Positions 52,722-63,482 of a stretch of DNA of 64,000 nt are shown piece by piece. Source of the DNA: Pseudomonas baltica (GTDB taxonomy: Bacteria > Pseudomonadota > Gammaproteobacteria > Pseudomonadales > Pseudomonadaceae). Position 1 is the stretch's first letter; every line of letters starts with the position of its first letter. The stretch covers positions 3,746,501 to 3,810,500 of the forward strand of contig NZ_CP134771.1 of NCBI RefSeq assembly GCF_031880315.1, read 5' to 3'. A model generated the notes under the pieces. That model was not told the origin of the DNA. It saw only the letters and a list, made by a program, of their open reading frames with translations, and ran no database searches. The translations under genes and the position numbers were made by a program.

Positions 52722-54305
52722 TTGAGCGACTTTCTCAAACGCCGCCTGGAACTGCTTGGGGCGCCTGCCAATCTTCCTCTGCTGCAGCAGTGCCTGCACG
52801 GTATCGAGCGTGAATGCCTGCGCGTGACGGCCGATGGCCGCCTGGCTCAGACGCCTCACCCTGAAGGAATGGGCGCGGCGCTGACCCACGAGCAAATCAC
52901 CACGGATTATTCGGAGTCGCTGCTGGAGTTCATCACTCCGGCGTTGGCCGACCCGGCTCAGACCCTGCAAAGTCTGGAAAAAATTCACCGCTTCGCTTAC
53001 AGCAAGCTGGGTAACGAGCTGCTGTGGAGCCCGTCGATGCCTTGTGCGTTGCCGGCCGAGCAGGATATTCCGATCGCGTACTACGGCACGTCCAACATTG
53101 GTCAGCTCAAGTATGTCTACCGTCAGGGCCTGGCTCTGCGCTATGGCCGTACCATGCAGTGCATCGCCGGTATTCATTACAACTTCTCGGTGCCCGATGC
53201 GCTATGGCCTCTGCTCAAGAACGCAGAGGGCGTGCCGGGCAGTGATCGCGACTTCCAGTCGGCGGCCTATATTGCCCTGATCCGCAACTTCCGCCGCTAC
53301 AGCTGGCTGCTGATGTATCTGTTCGGCGCCTCGCCGGTACTCGATGCAGGCTTTTTGCGCGGCCGTGCGCATCAGCTGGAGCAGCTGGATGCCGAGACGC
53401 TTTACCTGCCCTATGCGACCAGCCTGCGCATGAGTGACCTGGGTTATCAAAGCAACGCCCAGGCGGGGCTGACGCCTTGCTACAACGATTTGGCCAGCTA
53501 TACCGACAGCCTGCGCCTGGCCGTGGCTACGCCTTATGCGCCGTATGTCGAAGTGGGCACACACAAGGATGGCGAGTGGGTACAGCTCAATACCAACATC
53601 CTGCAGATCGAAAACGAGTACTACTCCAATATCCGCCCCAAGCGCGTGACCTATACCGGCGAACGGCCGATCCAGGCCTTGCAGGCCCGCGGTGTGCAGT
53701 ACGTGGAAGTGCGCTGCCTGGACATCAACCCGTTCCTGCCGACCGGTGTGGATCTGACTGAGGCTCGATTCCTCGACGCATTCCTGCTGTTCTGTGCACT
53801 GGAAGAAAGCCCCCAGTTCGCCACGCTGGAATGTGGTAATTGCACCAACAACTTCCTCACGGTGGTCAAGGATGGCCGCCGGCCGGGCCTTCAACTGCAG
53901 CGCGACGGTGCGCCGATCGGGCTCAAGGAGTGGGCGGACGAGTTGCTGGAGCGCATCCAGCCACTGGCCGAATTGCTCGATCGCAGCCATGGTGGCGATG
54001 CCCACGTCCAGGCGTTGGCCGCTCAGACAGCCAAGGTAGCCGATCCGTCACTGACGCCGTCGGCCAAAGTGCTGGCGAGCATGGCTGAGCACAATGAAAG
54101 CTTCGCGCAGTTCTCGCTACGCCAGAGCAATGCCCACGCCGATACGCTGCGGGGCAATCCTTTGAGCATCGAAGAACAGGCCGCGTTCGAGACTACTGCG
54201 CGCGAATCCATCGCGCGCCAGGCGGAGCTGGAACAGACCGAAGTGGGGGATTTCGACCTGTTCGTCGCTTCTTATCAAGCGAGTATTCTGGCGATCAGTC
54301 AGTAA
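52722..54305 (+). CDS. gshA: Glutamate-cysteine ligase, TTG start
   Basis: 527 residues from TTG 52722 ([35 protein letters not shown]). AAGGA (52710-52714) is 7 bases upstream. An in-frame ATG at 52677 has no Shine-Dalgarno and adds 15 residues; 527 matches the length I recall for P. aeruginosa GshA. Class 1 GCL features: [24 protein letters not shown] and GIHYNFSV. It catalyses the first step of glutathione synthesis. Confidence 0.95.
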   Translation: MSDFLKRRLELLGAPANLPLLQQCLHGIERECLRVTADGRLAQTPHPEGMGAALTHEQITTDYSESLLEFITPALADPAQTLQSLEKIHRFAYSKLGNELLWSPSMPCALPAEQDIPIAYYGTSNIGQLKYVYRQGLALRYGRTMQCIAGIHYNFSVPDALWPLLKNAEGVPGSDRDFQSAAYIALIRNFRRYSWLLMYLFGASPVLDAGFLRGRAHQLEQLDAETLYLPYATSLRMSDLGYQSNAQAGLTPCYNDLASYTDSLRLAVATPYAPYVEVGTHKDGEWVQLNTNILQIENEYYSNIRPKRVTYTGERPIQALQARGVQYVEVRCLDINPFLPTGVDLTEARFLDAFLLFCALEESPQFATLECGNCTNNFLTVVKDGRRPGLQLQRDGAPIGLKEWADELLERIQPLAELLDRSHGGDAHVQALAAQTAKVADPSLTPSAKVLASMAEHNESFAQFSLRQSNAHADTLRGNPLSIEEQAAFETTARESIARQAELEQTEVGDFDLFVASYQASILAISQ

Positions 54306-54322
54306 GCCTGCGGTTATTGCTC

Positions 54323-54353
54323 ACGCCTTCGCGGGCTCTGTCCGCGAAGGCGT
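54323..54353. terminator. Perfect 12-bp hairpin between convergent gshA and rimK
   Basis: ACGCCTTCGCGG (54323-54334), loop GCTCTGT, CCGCGAAGGCGT (54342-54353). It is a REP-type stem between two stop codons and probably a bidirectional 3' end. Confidence 0.75.
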
Positions 54354-54373
54354 CAGTATCAACGACGCGTCGT

Positions 54374-55279
54374 TCAACCCTTGCCCTTGGTCCGCGTCAG
54401 CCCAGGTTCGGCATTCTTCTCGATGTGCTCGATGATCATGCAGGCGACGTTCTTGCCGGTGGTCGTTTCGATGCCTTCGAGCCCTGGCGACGAATTGACC
54501 TCCATCACCAGCGGGCCATGATTGGAGCGCAGGATATCGACCCCGGCGACGCCCAAGCCCATGACCTTGGCCGCACGAATGGCGGTCATGCGCTCTTCGG
54601 GGGTGATCTTGATCAGGCTGGCTGTGCCGCCGCGATGCAGGTTGGAGCGGAACTCCCCCGGCTTGGCCTGGCGCTTCATCGAGGCCAGGACCTTGTCGCC
54701 GACCACAAAGCAGCGGATGTCGGCGCCACCGGCCTCCTTGATGTATTCCTGCACCATGATGTTCTGCTTGAGGCCCATGAAGGCCTCGATCACCGACTCT
54801 GCGGCCTTGGTGGTCTCGCACAGCACCACGCCGATGCCTTGGGTACCCTCCAGAACCTTGATCACCAGCGGCGCGCCGTTGACCATCTGGATCAGGTCGG
54901 GGATGTCATCGGGCGAGTGGGCAAACCCTGTAACCGGCAGGCCGATACCCCGGCGCGACAGCAATTGCAGCGAACGCAGCTTGTCCCGCGAGCGGGCGAT
55001 GGCCACCGATTCGTTGAGGGGATAGACGCCCATCATCTCGAACTGGCGCAGCACGGCGCAGCCATAGAAGGTCACCGAGGCGCCAATGCGCGGAATCACT
55101 GCGTCGAAATCTTCCAGCGGTTTGCCGCGATAGTGGATCTGCGGCTTGTGGCTGGCGATGTTCATATAGGCGCGCAGGGTGTCGACCACCACCATCTCAT
55201 GGCCGCGTTCGATTCCCGCTTCAACCAGACGACGAGTGGAATACAGACGCGGATTTCGCGAAAGCACAGCGATCTTCAT
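54374..55279 (-). CDS. rimK: RimK, ribosomal protein S6 glutamate ligase
   Basis: 301 residues from the ATG at 55279 ([27 protein letters not shown]), an ATP-grasp ligase: [40 protein letters not shown] and [17 protein letters not shown]. It adds glutamates to the C-terminus of S6 and in Pseudomonas alters ribosome function and host interaction. Its start overlaps the rimB stop (ATGA). Confidence 0.96.
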   Translation of the reverse strand: MKIAVLSRNPRLYSTRRLVEAGIERGHEMVVVDTLRAYMNIASHKPQIHYRGKPLEDFDAVIPRIGASVTFYGCAVLRQFEMMGVYPLNESVAIARSRDKLRSLQLLSRRGIGLPVTGFAHSPDDIPDLIQMVNGAPLVIKVLEGTQGIGVVLCETTKAAESVIEAFMGLKQNIMVQEYIKEAGGADIRCFVVGDKVLASMKRQAKPGEFRSNLHRGGTASLIKITPEERMTAIRAAKVMGLGVAGVDILRSNHGPLVMEVNSSPGLEGIETTTGKNVACMIIEHIEKNAEPGLTRTKGKG

Positions 55280-55761
55280 GCAACACCATTGGCAGGGGTA
55301 GTAGTAGAAGCCGGAAAGGTCGGCTTGTCTTGAACGTAAGTCACGCCCGGGTTGACCACCAATTGGCCTTGTACCAGGGCTTTGGAGCCGAGCAGCAAGC
55401 GATAACGCATGGCCTTGCGACAGGCCAGGGTGAATTCGACGTCCCACACCCGGTCGCCCAGGGCGAGGGTGGTCTTGATGACGTAGCGCGTCTGCGCGTG
55501 GCCATTGGAGCTCTTGATGGTCTTCATCGCCACCAGAGGCGCCTCGCAGCGGCGGTGGCGCAATTGCACCACGGTGCCCAGGTGCGCATTGAAACGCACC
55601 CATGTTTCACCCTGACGCTCGAAGGTTTCGATCTCCGTCGCGTGCAGGCTCGAGGTGCTGGCACCGGTGTCGATCTTGGCGCGCAGGCCGGCCACGCCCA
55701 GTTCGGGCAGGGCCACCCACTCGCGCAGGCCGATCACAGTCAGATGGTCAAATGTCTTCAA
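55276..55761 (-). CDS. rimB: RimB, retropepsin-like protease of the rim operon
   Basis: 161 residues from TTG 55761 (reads [23 protein letters not shown]). It has the aspartic protease motif [13 protein letters not shown] and the later RLLLGSKAL segment of the RimB/ATP-dependent zinc protease family. It modulates RimK activity in P. fluorescens. The start is uncertain because no clear Shine-Dalgarno is seen; the frame is open to 55845. It is coupled to rimK and divergent from hslR. Confidence 0.88.
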   Translation of the reverse strand: MKTFDHLTVIGLREWVALPELGVAGLRAKIDTGASTSSLHATEIETFERQGETWVRFNAHLGTVVQLRHRRCEAPLVAMKTIKSSNGHAQTRYVIKTTLALGDRVWDVEFTLACRKAMRYRLLLGSKALVQGQLVVNPGVTYVQDKPTFPASTTTPANGVA

Positions 55762-55952
55762 GGGATCAACCGCAGAAAGTGTCAGGAACAGGTTGCTGCA
55801 TAAATCAGAGCCCGAGGTAGTTGAGACCGGCCTTGGGCAGATCAATTCAACCGAGCGTAGTCTGCTCGGCGCACTCTAAACGGAACGCCTGCCACTTGCA
55901 TCCGCCGTGTAGGGTAGTAGAGTTCCAGCATGTTTCAGATCGAGGTGAAGTC

Positions 55953-56354
55953 GTGGCGCAGAAACAGGCCGAGGAAGAAAGGATCCGTCTGGACAAGTGG
56001 CTATGGGCCGCACGTTTCTACAAGACCCGCTCGCTGGCCAAGGCCGCGATTGAAAGTGGCAAGGTGCATTGCCGTGGCGAGCGTTGCAAGCCGGGCAAGG
56101 AGCCGCATGTAGGCGACGAGATCGCTGTGCGTACCGGATTTGATGAGCGCACGGTGGTGGTCAAGGCATTGTCCGATGTGCGGCGGGGTGCCCCCGAGGC
56201 GCAGTTGCTTTATGCTGAGACCGAGCAGAGTATTGCGAAGCGCGAACAAGCGGCGGCGATGCGCAAGGCGGGCGGCCTGGGCGTCGAAACCGATGGGCGG
56301 CCGAGCAAGAAGCAGCGTCGGCAACTCCATCAGTTGTTCGGCAGCCGCGACTAG
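55953..56354 (+). CDS. hslR: Hsp15 (HslR), S4-domain ribosome-recycling protein, GTG start
   Basis: 133 residues from GTG 55953, 6 bases after GAGGT. S4 domain near the N-terminus: RIRLDKWLWAARFYKTRSLAKAAIESGKV in pieces. Basic tail (KKQRRQLHQLF). Hsp15 binds stalled 50S subunits carrying nascent chains. Stop overlaps by 4 bases that of the convergent PAP2 gene. Confidence 0.95.
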   Translation: MAQKQAEEERIRLDKWLWAARFYKTRSLAKAAIESGKVHCRGERCKPGKEPHVGDEIAVRTGFDERTVVVKALSDVRRGAPEAQLLYAETEQSIAKREQAAAMRKAGGLGVETDGRPSKKQRRQLHQLFGSRD

Positions 56355-57148
56355 CCGCTGACCACGCTGAGGCGGCGCAGTATCGGAATGTGATTGAGCA
56401 GCTTGAATACCGGATTGCTGAGAGTACTCAGCAAGGCGGTAGCTTTGGCGAGATACGGCGTATAGAAGGCCCAGCCCAGCGCCAGCAATGCCATCAGCAC
56501 GCCACCGATGTAATCGTCCTGGCCCCAATGCGCGCCAGCCACCAGGCGTGGCAGGCTGAATAGCACCACCAGGCCCCAGATCACCACCACCTGGGTGCCA
56601 CGGCGAGCGAACAGGGTCATGAACATGGCCCAGATCAACAGTACCGAGGCATGATCACCCGGGAAGCTCTGGTTGGATTGATCCTTGAGCTCGAGATGTT
56701 TGTCGATGTTCGGATACAGATCCCCCAAACGTACCGCTTCAGGGAGGACCAGCGACGGACTGCTGTGCTGCCACCCCAGATGGTCGCATACCTCTGAAAA
56801 CAGCGCGCGAATGACCAGCAGCGCTACCATCATGGCGATAATGCCCAAGGCCGCCTGACGCACCTGGCTCCGTTCGAAGACATAGTCACCACGGATCAAC
56901 AGGGTCAGAAGGATCAGCCCGACCACGATGTCGAACGGCCGCATGCTGCCCACGGCCCAGATCGAACGCCAGACGGTATTAGTAGCCAAAGGCTGATTGA
57001 GCATATGAAACAGGCCGACATCGAACGCCGTGAACAACTGATTGCCGACGGGCAACAGCCACAGGCCCAGCAGGATCAACGCGGCGACGTTGCACGTCAC
57101 CAGAGCTCTGATGTTCCATCTTGCTTGGAACAGAGCGGGTTTGTTCAT
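56351..57148 (-). CDS. PAP2-family membrane phosphatase
   Basis: 265 residues with about six membrane helices. Catalytic motifs 2 and 3 are visible: SFPGDHAS (PSGH variant) and [18 protein letters not shown] (His plus Asp). Motif 1 is reduced to [13 protein letters not shown], whose Lys stands where KxxxxxxRP is usual. Members act on undecaprenyl pyrophosphate, phosphatidylglycerol phosphate or lipid A. The substrate is unknown. Divergent from hslO. Confidence 0.87.
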   Translation of the reverse strand: MNKPALFQARWNIRALVTCNVAALILLGLWLLPVGNQLFTAFDVGLFHMLNQPLATNTVWRSIWAVGSMRPFDIVVGLILLTLLIRGDYVFERSQVRQAALGIIAMMVALLVIRALFSEVCDHLGWQHSSPSLVLPEAVRLGDLYPNIDKHLELKDQSNQSFPGDHASVLLIWAMFMTLFARRGTQVVVIWGLVVLFSLPRLVAGAHWGQDDYIGGVLMALLALGWAFYTPYLAKATALLSTLSNPVFKLLNHIPILRRLSVVSG

Positions 57149-57248
57149 AAAATACCTCGAATGGCAGAGCTCGCAGGCGCGGAGCGCATGTAACAGAAAT
57201 TGTTTTGCTGACTATACATTTTGTCATAAATATCAGATACCCAGACCT

Positions 57249-58151
57249 ATGTCCGAATTGCTCGATACCGATTTCACACAGCGTTTCATCTTCGACGACA
57301 GCGATGTCCGCGGTGAGCTGGTTTCTCTGGAACGCAGTTATGCCGAGGTTCTGGCCAAACATCCGTACCCGGAACCCGTCGCCCAGTTGCTCGGCGAATT
57401 CATGGCGGCGGCAGCTTTGCTGGTCGGCACCCTGAAATTCGATGGCTTGCTGATCCTCCAGGCCCGCTCCAGCGGGCCGATTCCTCTGCTGATGATCGAA
57501 TGTTCCAGCGAGCGAGAGATCCGCGGCCTGGCGCGTTATGAAGCGGAGCAGGTTAGACCCGGCGCCGGCTTGCCGGAACTGATGCCGGAAGGCACACTGG
57601 CGATGACCATTGACCCTACCAATGGCCAGCGTTATCAGGGCATCGTCGAGTTGGGCGGTGCGGACTTGTCGGAATCCTTCACTAATTACTTCGCGTTGTC
57701 GGAGCAATTGGGTACGAAGTTCATCCTCAAGGCCGACACCCATCGTGCCCGGGGCCTGCTGTTGCAGCAGTTGCCCATCGACAAGATCAAGGACGACGAA
57801 GACCGCGCAGACAACTGGCATAACGTCACCGCCAAGGCCCACACCTTGACGGCCGAGGAGATGCTCGGTCTCGACAACGAGACCGTTCTGCATCGCCTCT
57901 ACCATGAGGAAGAACTGCGTCTGTTCGATATCCAGCCGCTGCAATTTCGCTGCAGCTGCTCCCGGGAACGTTCGGCGCGCGCGTTGATCAGTCTGGGAGA
58001 AGAGGATGCGCAGCTCGTGTTGGTCGAACATGGTGGCACCATCGAGATCGATTGCCAGTTCTGCAACGAGCGTTATCTGTTCGATTCTGCAGATGTCACG
58101 CAGTTGTTTCTGGACGGAAGCGTCGATTCGCCGTCAGAGACCCGTCACTGA
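57249..58151 (+). CDS. hslO: Hsp33 redox-regulated chaperone
   Basis: 300 residues from the ATG at 57249 ([25 protein letters not shown]). The zinc cysteines are C235, C237, C269 and C272 (CSC and CQFC). Oxidation of this centre unfolds the linker and activates the holdase. The long in-frame extension upstream overlaps the divergent promoter region and is not coding. An AT-rich promoter region lies immediately upstream. Confidence 0.97.
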   Translation: MSELLDTDFTQRFIFDDSDVRGELVSLERSYAEVLAKHPYPEPVAQLLGEFMAAAALLVGTLKFDGLLILQARSSGPIPLLMIECSSEREIRGLARYEAEQVRPGAGLPELMPEGTLAMTIDPTNGQRYQGIVELGGADLSESFTNYFALSEQLGTKFILKADTHRARGLLLQQLPIDKIKDDEDRADNWHNVTAKAHTLTAEEMLGLDNETVLHRLYHEEELRLFDIQPLQFRCSCSRERSARALISLGEEDAQLVLVEHGGTIEIDCQFCNERYLFDSADVTQLFLDGSVDSPSETRH

Positions 58152-58230
58152 AAGGTTTTAGCACCGCTAACTGAAGGTCAGGAACGTCGGAATAGTGCCA
58201 TCCAGACAGGAGGGGTCTACTTTTTCCTAA

Positions 58231-59874
<1,644 letters not shown>

Positions 59875-59895
59875 TATTCAAGCTGTGAACTGACA

Positions 59896-59920
59896 AGCCG
59901 CCCCTCGGGGCGGCTTTTTT
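59896..59920 (+). terminator. Intrinsic terminator of pckA
   Basis: GCCGCCCC (59897-59904), TC, GGGGCGGC (59907-59914), six T. The T-run overlaps the stop codon of the minus-strand gene at 59919. Confidence 0.95.
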
Positions 59921-60338
59921 ATTTGCGCTCTTTTTCCTTGCCCAGATACACCGGCGCGACGTTCACGTTGGCTGGCAACGCGACGCTGGTCGATGGTGCC
60001 ACGGGCTGCGCGTGGGCGGCCTTGTCGGTGTGGGATGAACCACGGCTCGGCGCGGCCTGTTCGGCGGTTGGCGCAGGCGCGTCAGCGGGTTTGTCGGTTT
60101 GCGCCTGGGCCAGACTGGCTGAAGGATTATTCAGATCGATGACCAGCAACTTGGCCAGGTCATAGCGCTGGCTCAGCGCATACAGGCCGCCGGCGACGAT
60201 CACCAGGCCAATGAACACATTGCGAAACAGAGTGGAGTCGGTGGTGGCTTTTTTCCGCGTGCGCCGCACCACGGTGTCATCCACGTCGACGCTCAGGGAA
60301 TCGGATTTAAGGCGGGGTTGCTGGCGCTCGGCTTTCAT
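59919..60338 (-). CDS. Single-pass membrane protein of unknown function
   Basis: 139 residues from the ATG at 60338 (MKAERQQPRLKSDSLSVDVDDTVVRRTRKK). Basic cytoplasmic N-terminus, one membrane helix (LFRNVFIGLVIVAGGLYAL), and a Pro/Ala-rich presumably periplasmic tail. I recall a similar short gene next to pckA in P. aeruginosa. No domain recognised. Confidence 0.8.
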   Translation of the reverse strand: MKAERQQPRLKSDSLSVDVDDTVVRRTRKKATTDSTLFRNVFIGLVIVAGGLYALSQRYDLAKLLVIDLNNPSASLAQAQTDKPADAPAPTAEQAAPSRGSSHTDKAAHAQPVAPSTSVALPANVNVAPVYLGKEKERK

Positions 60339-60422
60339 GGCACTCGTTCGACGGTTGGGCACAGGCGTCGAGTTTAACATTTCTGTTCTGGCGCCAGCGC
60401 TTTCCTGTGCCGGGCGGCAGTC

Positions 60423-61238
60423 CTAATCTGCGGCGGCGAAGGTCTTGGTCGCCAAGCAGTAGCGCTGCTGGGCGGCGAGGGTCTGGTCGTCGTTCTCATG
60501 GTCGGCGCGCTTGGTCCATTCCTGACATGCCTCCTTGAAGTACACCACCGCGGCGCGTCGGCACTCACGGTGTTCGACCGTGTCACCCGGGAAGTTGGTG
60601 CATACCGAAGCGTTGTCGATCTCGTTATCGACGATCTTCCACTGCGCTCGATAGCGATTGCGGCCTTTCCATTCGCGGATCTCCACGGTCGCCACTTGGT
60701 AAGGCTTGCCTTGGCGAGTAACGGGACGCACCTGATCGGCTTTGTACTGGGCCATATAGCGTGCCGAAACCATGCCCTGCGCCGATGTGGGCGCCGGATC
60801 GGGCTTGGGGACGGCGCCAAAGCGGCACTTGGCGACCTCATCGTTGATGGCCGTGCCGTTCTTCAGGCAGTCATCCAGAGGCTGTGGCTTGGCGGGTGTG
60901 GCGTCGGCCTGTGCGCGCGGCGCCGTGACCACTGGAGCCAAGACGGCGGCCGTTACAGGCTGCACGGGTAGCGCATCGGCTGGCTCGTCGGTCACCGTTG
61001 CCATTGGCTCTTGCACGGCATTCGCAGGCTGAGGCGAGGGCGCATTGCCCTGCGGGCGCGCAGCGAGGAGCCAGGCGCAGGCGCAAAGCATCGCCAGCGC
61101 GGCTATCCAGCCCAACTTGACGCCGGAAGGCCTGGCGGCTGGGCTTCTGCCAGGATGAGAGCCGAGCACCACGTCGAACTGCCGAGGGTTGAGGCGCTGG
61201 AAGTGCGTGACGCCGTCATCATCTGAAGGTGGTTGCAT
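60423..61238 (-). CDS. Membrane-anchored protein of unknown function with Cys-rich C-terminal domain
   Basis: 271 residues from the ATG at 61238; AGGA is 9 bases upstream, whereas the ATG at 61247 directly abuts it. One membrane helix (LGWIAALAMLCACAWLLAA), a long Pro/Ala linker, then a soluble domain with several cysteines (CLKNGTAINDEVAKCRFG, CTNFPGDTVEHRECRRAA, CQEWTKRA, QQRYCLA) that may form disulfides in the periplasm. Same topology as the neighbouring downstream gene. Confidence 0.8.
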   Translation of the reverse strand: MQPPSDDDGVTHFQRLNPRQFDVVLGSHPGRSPAARPSGVKLGWIAALAMLCACAWLLAARPQGNAPSPQPANAVQEPMATVTDEPADALPVQPVTAAVLAPVVTAPRAQADATPAKPQPLDDCLKNGTAINDEVAKCRFGAVPKPDPAPTSAQGMVSARYMAQYKADQVRPVTRQGKPYQVATVEIREWKGRNRYRAQWKIVDNEIDNASVCTNFPGDTVEHRECRRAAVVYFKEACQEWTKRADHENDDQTLAAQQRYCLATKTFAAAD

Positions 61239-61481
61239 CGAATCCATTCCTGGCGTTTGGTGTAAGGCATAAAGCGGCATCCGGGCCATGCCGTAGCAGA
61301 CTTGTTACAATTTGCCGCAGATTATACCGGGGCTCGAAACTTGGCCAGCGAACATTGATGGCGTTGCTCGTTGACCCTGGAAGCACCGCCCTCTGAAATG
61401 TTCAGGCTCAATCTTGCGCTGCAAATCTGCCAGCGACCGCGCTAGGGTGTCCCCTCGATGCCGTCCAAGGAGTGACACGAC

Positions 61482-63434
61482 ATGCAGGCTACCCTCGAAG
61501 CAGTGTTCGGCCACAGCCGTTTTCGTCCAGGCCAGGAGGCCGCCATCGGCGCAGTGCTGGCTGGCCGTTCGGCTGCGGCGATTTTTCCGACCGGGTCGGG
61601 CAAGTCGTTGTGCTATCAATTGCCAGCGCTCATGCTGCCGCACTTGACGCTGGTGGTTTCCCCATTGCTGGCGTTGATGCAGGATCAGCTCGCCTTCCTC
61701 CATCGTCACGGCGTGGCGGCGGCGAATATAGACTCCGCACAAACGCGTGAGCAGGCCGCAGAGGTGATGACGCGGGCGCGCTCAGGTGAATTGAAGATCC
61801 TGATGATTTCGGTCGAGCGCCTGAAAAACGAGCGGTTTCGCCATTTTCTGCAGCAGGTGCCCATCTCGTTGCTGGTGATCGACGAAGCGCACTGCATCTC
61901 CGAGTGGGGGCATAACTTTCGGCCCGACTACCTCAAGCTCCCCGACTATCAGCGTCAGTTCAATATTCCCCAGGCCTTGCTGCTGACGGCCACGGCGACG
62001 CCCAAGGTCATCGCCGACATGCAGGCGAAGTTCGCCATCGCCGATTCGGACGTGGTCACCACGGGGTTCTACCGGGCCAATCTTGATTTGCAAGTGGAGG
62101 GGGTGGCCGGCGCCGACAAGCAGGCCCGCTTGGTGCAATGGCTGCAGGCGCGCCAAGGCCAGGCAGGGATCGTCTATGTGACCCAGCAAAAAACCGCAGA
62201 AGCCGTGGCTCAGCAGCTGTCGCGCCAGGGTGTAGCGGCGCAGGCCTATCACGCCGGGCTGCCGAACGAGCGCCGCGATGATATTCAGCGCCGCTTCATG
62301 GCTGGGGATATCCAATGCATCGTCGCCACCATTGCCTTTGGCATGGGCATCGATAAAAGCGACATTCGCTTTGTGGCACATTTCGATCTGCCCAAATCGA
62401 TCGAAAACTACAGTCAGGAAATCGGTCGGGCAGGTCGCGACGGTCAACCGTCCGAATGCCTGGTGCTGGCCAACCGCGACAGCTTGGCGGTGCTCGAGAA
62501 CTTCGTTTACGGCGACACGCCAGAGCGCGTAGGTATCGCTGCAGTGCTCGAGGACCTGCAGCAGGCGGCCGGCGACGGCCAATGGGAGTTTCTGCTGGGG
62601 CCCTTGGCCGACCAGAGCAATATTCGCCAACTGCCGCTCAAGACCCTGTTGGTGCAGCTCGAGCTTCGAGGGATCATCGCGCCACGCTACAGTTACTTCT
62701 CCGAATACCGCTTCAAGTATCTCGTCGAACCCCAGGCCCTGCTCGAGCGCTTCAAGGGCGAGCGGCAGGCGTTCGTAGCGTCGATCATTGCGCACTGCAA
62801 GCGCGCCCGGACCTGGGCGACGGTGGACTTCGACACGCTCTACCAACATGGAGCGGAACGCGCACGTGTGATCAAGGCACTGGATTACTTCCAGGAGCAG
62901 GGCCTGATCGAGCTGGAGAGCAAGCACATGACCGAGGTGTATAGCGTGCTGGAGCCTGCGTTCGATGCCCAGTTGCAGGGCGACAACCTCTATGACTATT
63001 TCCGCACCCATGAGGGCGCCGAGATCGGCCGCATCCACGCCATGCTGGCGCTATTTGCCAACGATCAATGCTTGAGCGCCAGTTTGGCACGGTACTTTGG
63101 TGACACCGAGGCGCCTGATCGATGTGGCCACTGTTCGGTGTGCCGTGGGCAAATCGCACAGTTACCCGAGCCGCCTGCCAGGCCGCGGCTGGGGGATATG
63201 GTCTTCGTGCAAGAGTGCAGCGAGTTTCTCAATCGTTACCACGAGCAAACGGGCAGCCTGCCGTCTGCAACGCTGGCGACGCGCTTTCTCTGTGGCGTCA
63301 GCGTGCCGATCTTCACCCGCATGAAAGCGCGGGCTGTGCCGGGGTATGGGGTTTTGGAAGATTACCCTTATGCAGAGGTTCTGCAGTGGGCCGAATCAGG
63401 ATTGGCGAGCTTCGTTGACCCCGCCGGGCCCTGA
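61482..63434 (+). CDS. RecQ-family DNA helicase without HRDC domain
   Basis: 650 residues. SF2 helicase core: Walker A FPTGSGKS (GSGKS 38-42), DEAH box 134-137, motif VI QEIGRAGRDGQPS. A RecQ-type zinc centre occurs late (CLSASLARYF then CGHCSVC). Neither a clear winged-helix RQC nor the C-terminal HRDC of canonical RecQ is evident; the tail is instead a short unassigned segment. It unwinds DNA 3' to 5'. Strong AAGGAG precedes the ATG. It may be a second RecQ besides the canonical one. Confidence 0.9.
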   Translation: MQATLEAVFGHSRFRPGQEAAIGAVLAGRSAAAIFPTGSGKSLCYQLPALMLPHLTLVVSPLLALMQDQLAFLHRHGVAAANIDSAQTREQAAEVMTRARSGELKILMISVERLKNERFRHFLQQVPISLLVIDEAHCISEWGHNFRPDYLKLPDYQRQFNIPQALLLTATATPKVIADMQAKFAIADSDVVTTGFYRANLDLQVEGVAGADKQARLVQWLQARQGQAGIVYVTQQKTAEAVAQQLSRQGVAAQAYHAGLPNERRDDIQRRFMAGDIQCIVATIAFGMGIDKSDIRFVAHFDLPKSIENYSQEIGRAGRDGQPSECLVLANRDSLAVLENFVYGDTPERVGIAAVLEDLQQAAGDGQWEFLLGPLADQSNIRQLPLKTLLVQLELRGIIAPRYSYFSEYRFKYLVEPQALLERFKGERQAFVASIIAHCKRARTWATVDFDTLYQHGAERARVIKALDYFQEQGLIELESKHMTEVYSVLEPAFDAQLQGDNLYDYFRTHEGAEIGRIHAMLALFANDQCLSASLARYFGDTEAPDRCGHCSVCRGQIAQLPEPPARPRLGDMVFVQECSEFLNRYHEQTGSLPSATLATRFLCGVSVPIFTRMKARAVPGYGVLEDYPYAEVLQWAESGLASFVDPAGP

Positions 63435-63440
63435 GAGTCG

Positions 63441-63475
63441 GCAGCCCTGATGCCGCAGCAGCAGGTCAGGGCTGC
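63441..63475. terminator. Hairpin between convergent recQ-like and S8 peptidase genes
   Basis: GCAGCCCTGA (63441-63450) and TCAGGGCTGC (63466-63475) are a perfect 10-bp stem with a 15-base loop, located between two stop codons. It is likely a bidirectional terminator. Confidence 0.7.
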
Positions 63476-63482
63476 ATTGTTG

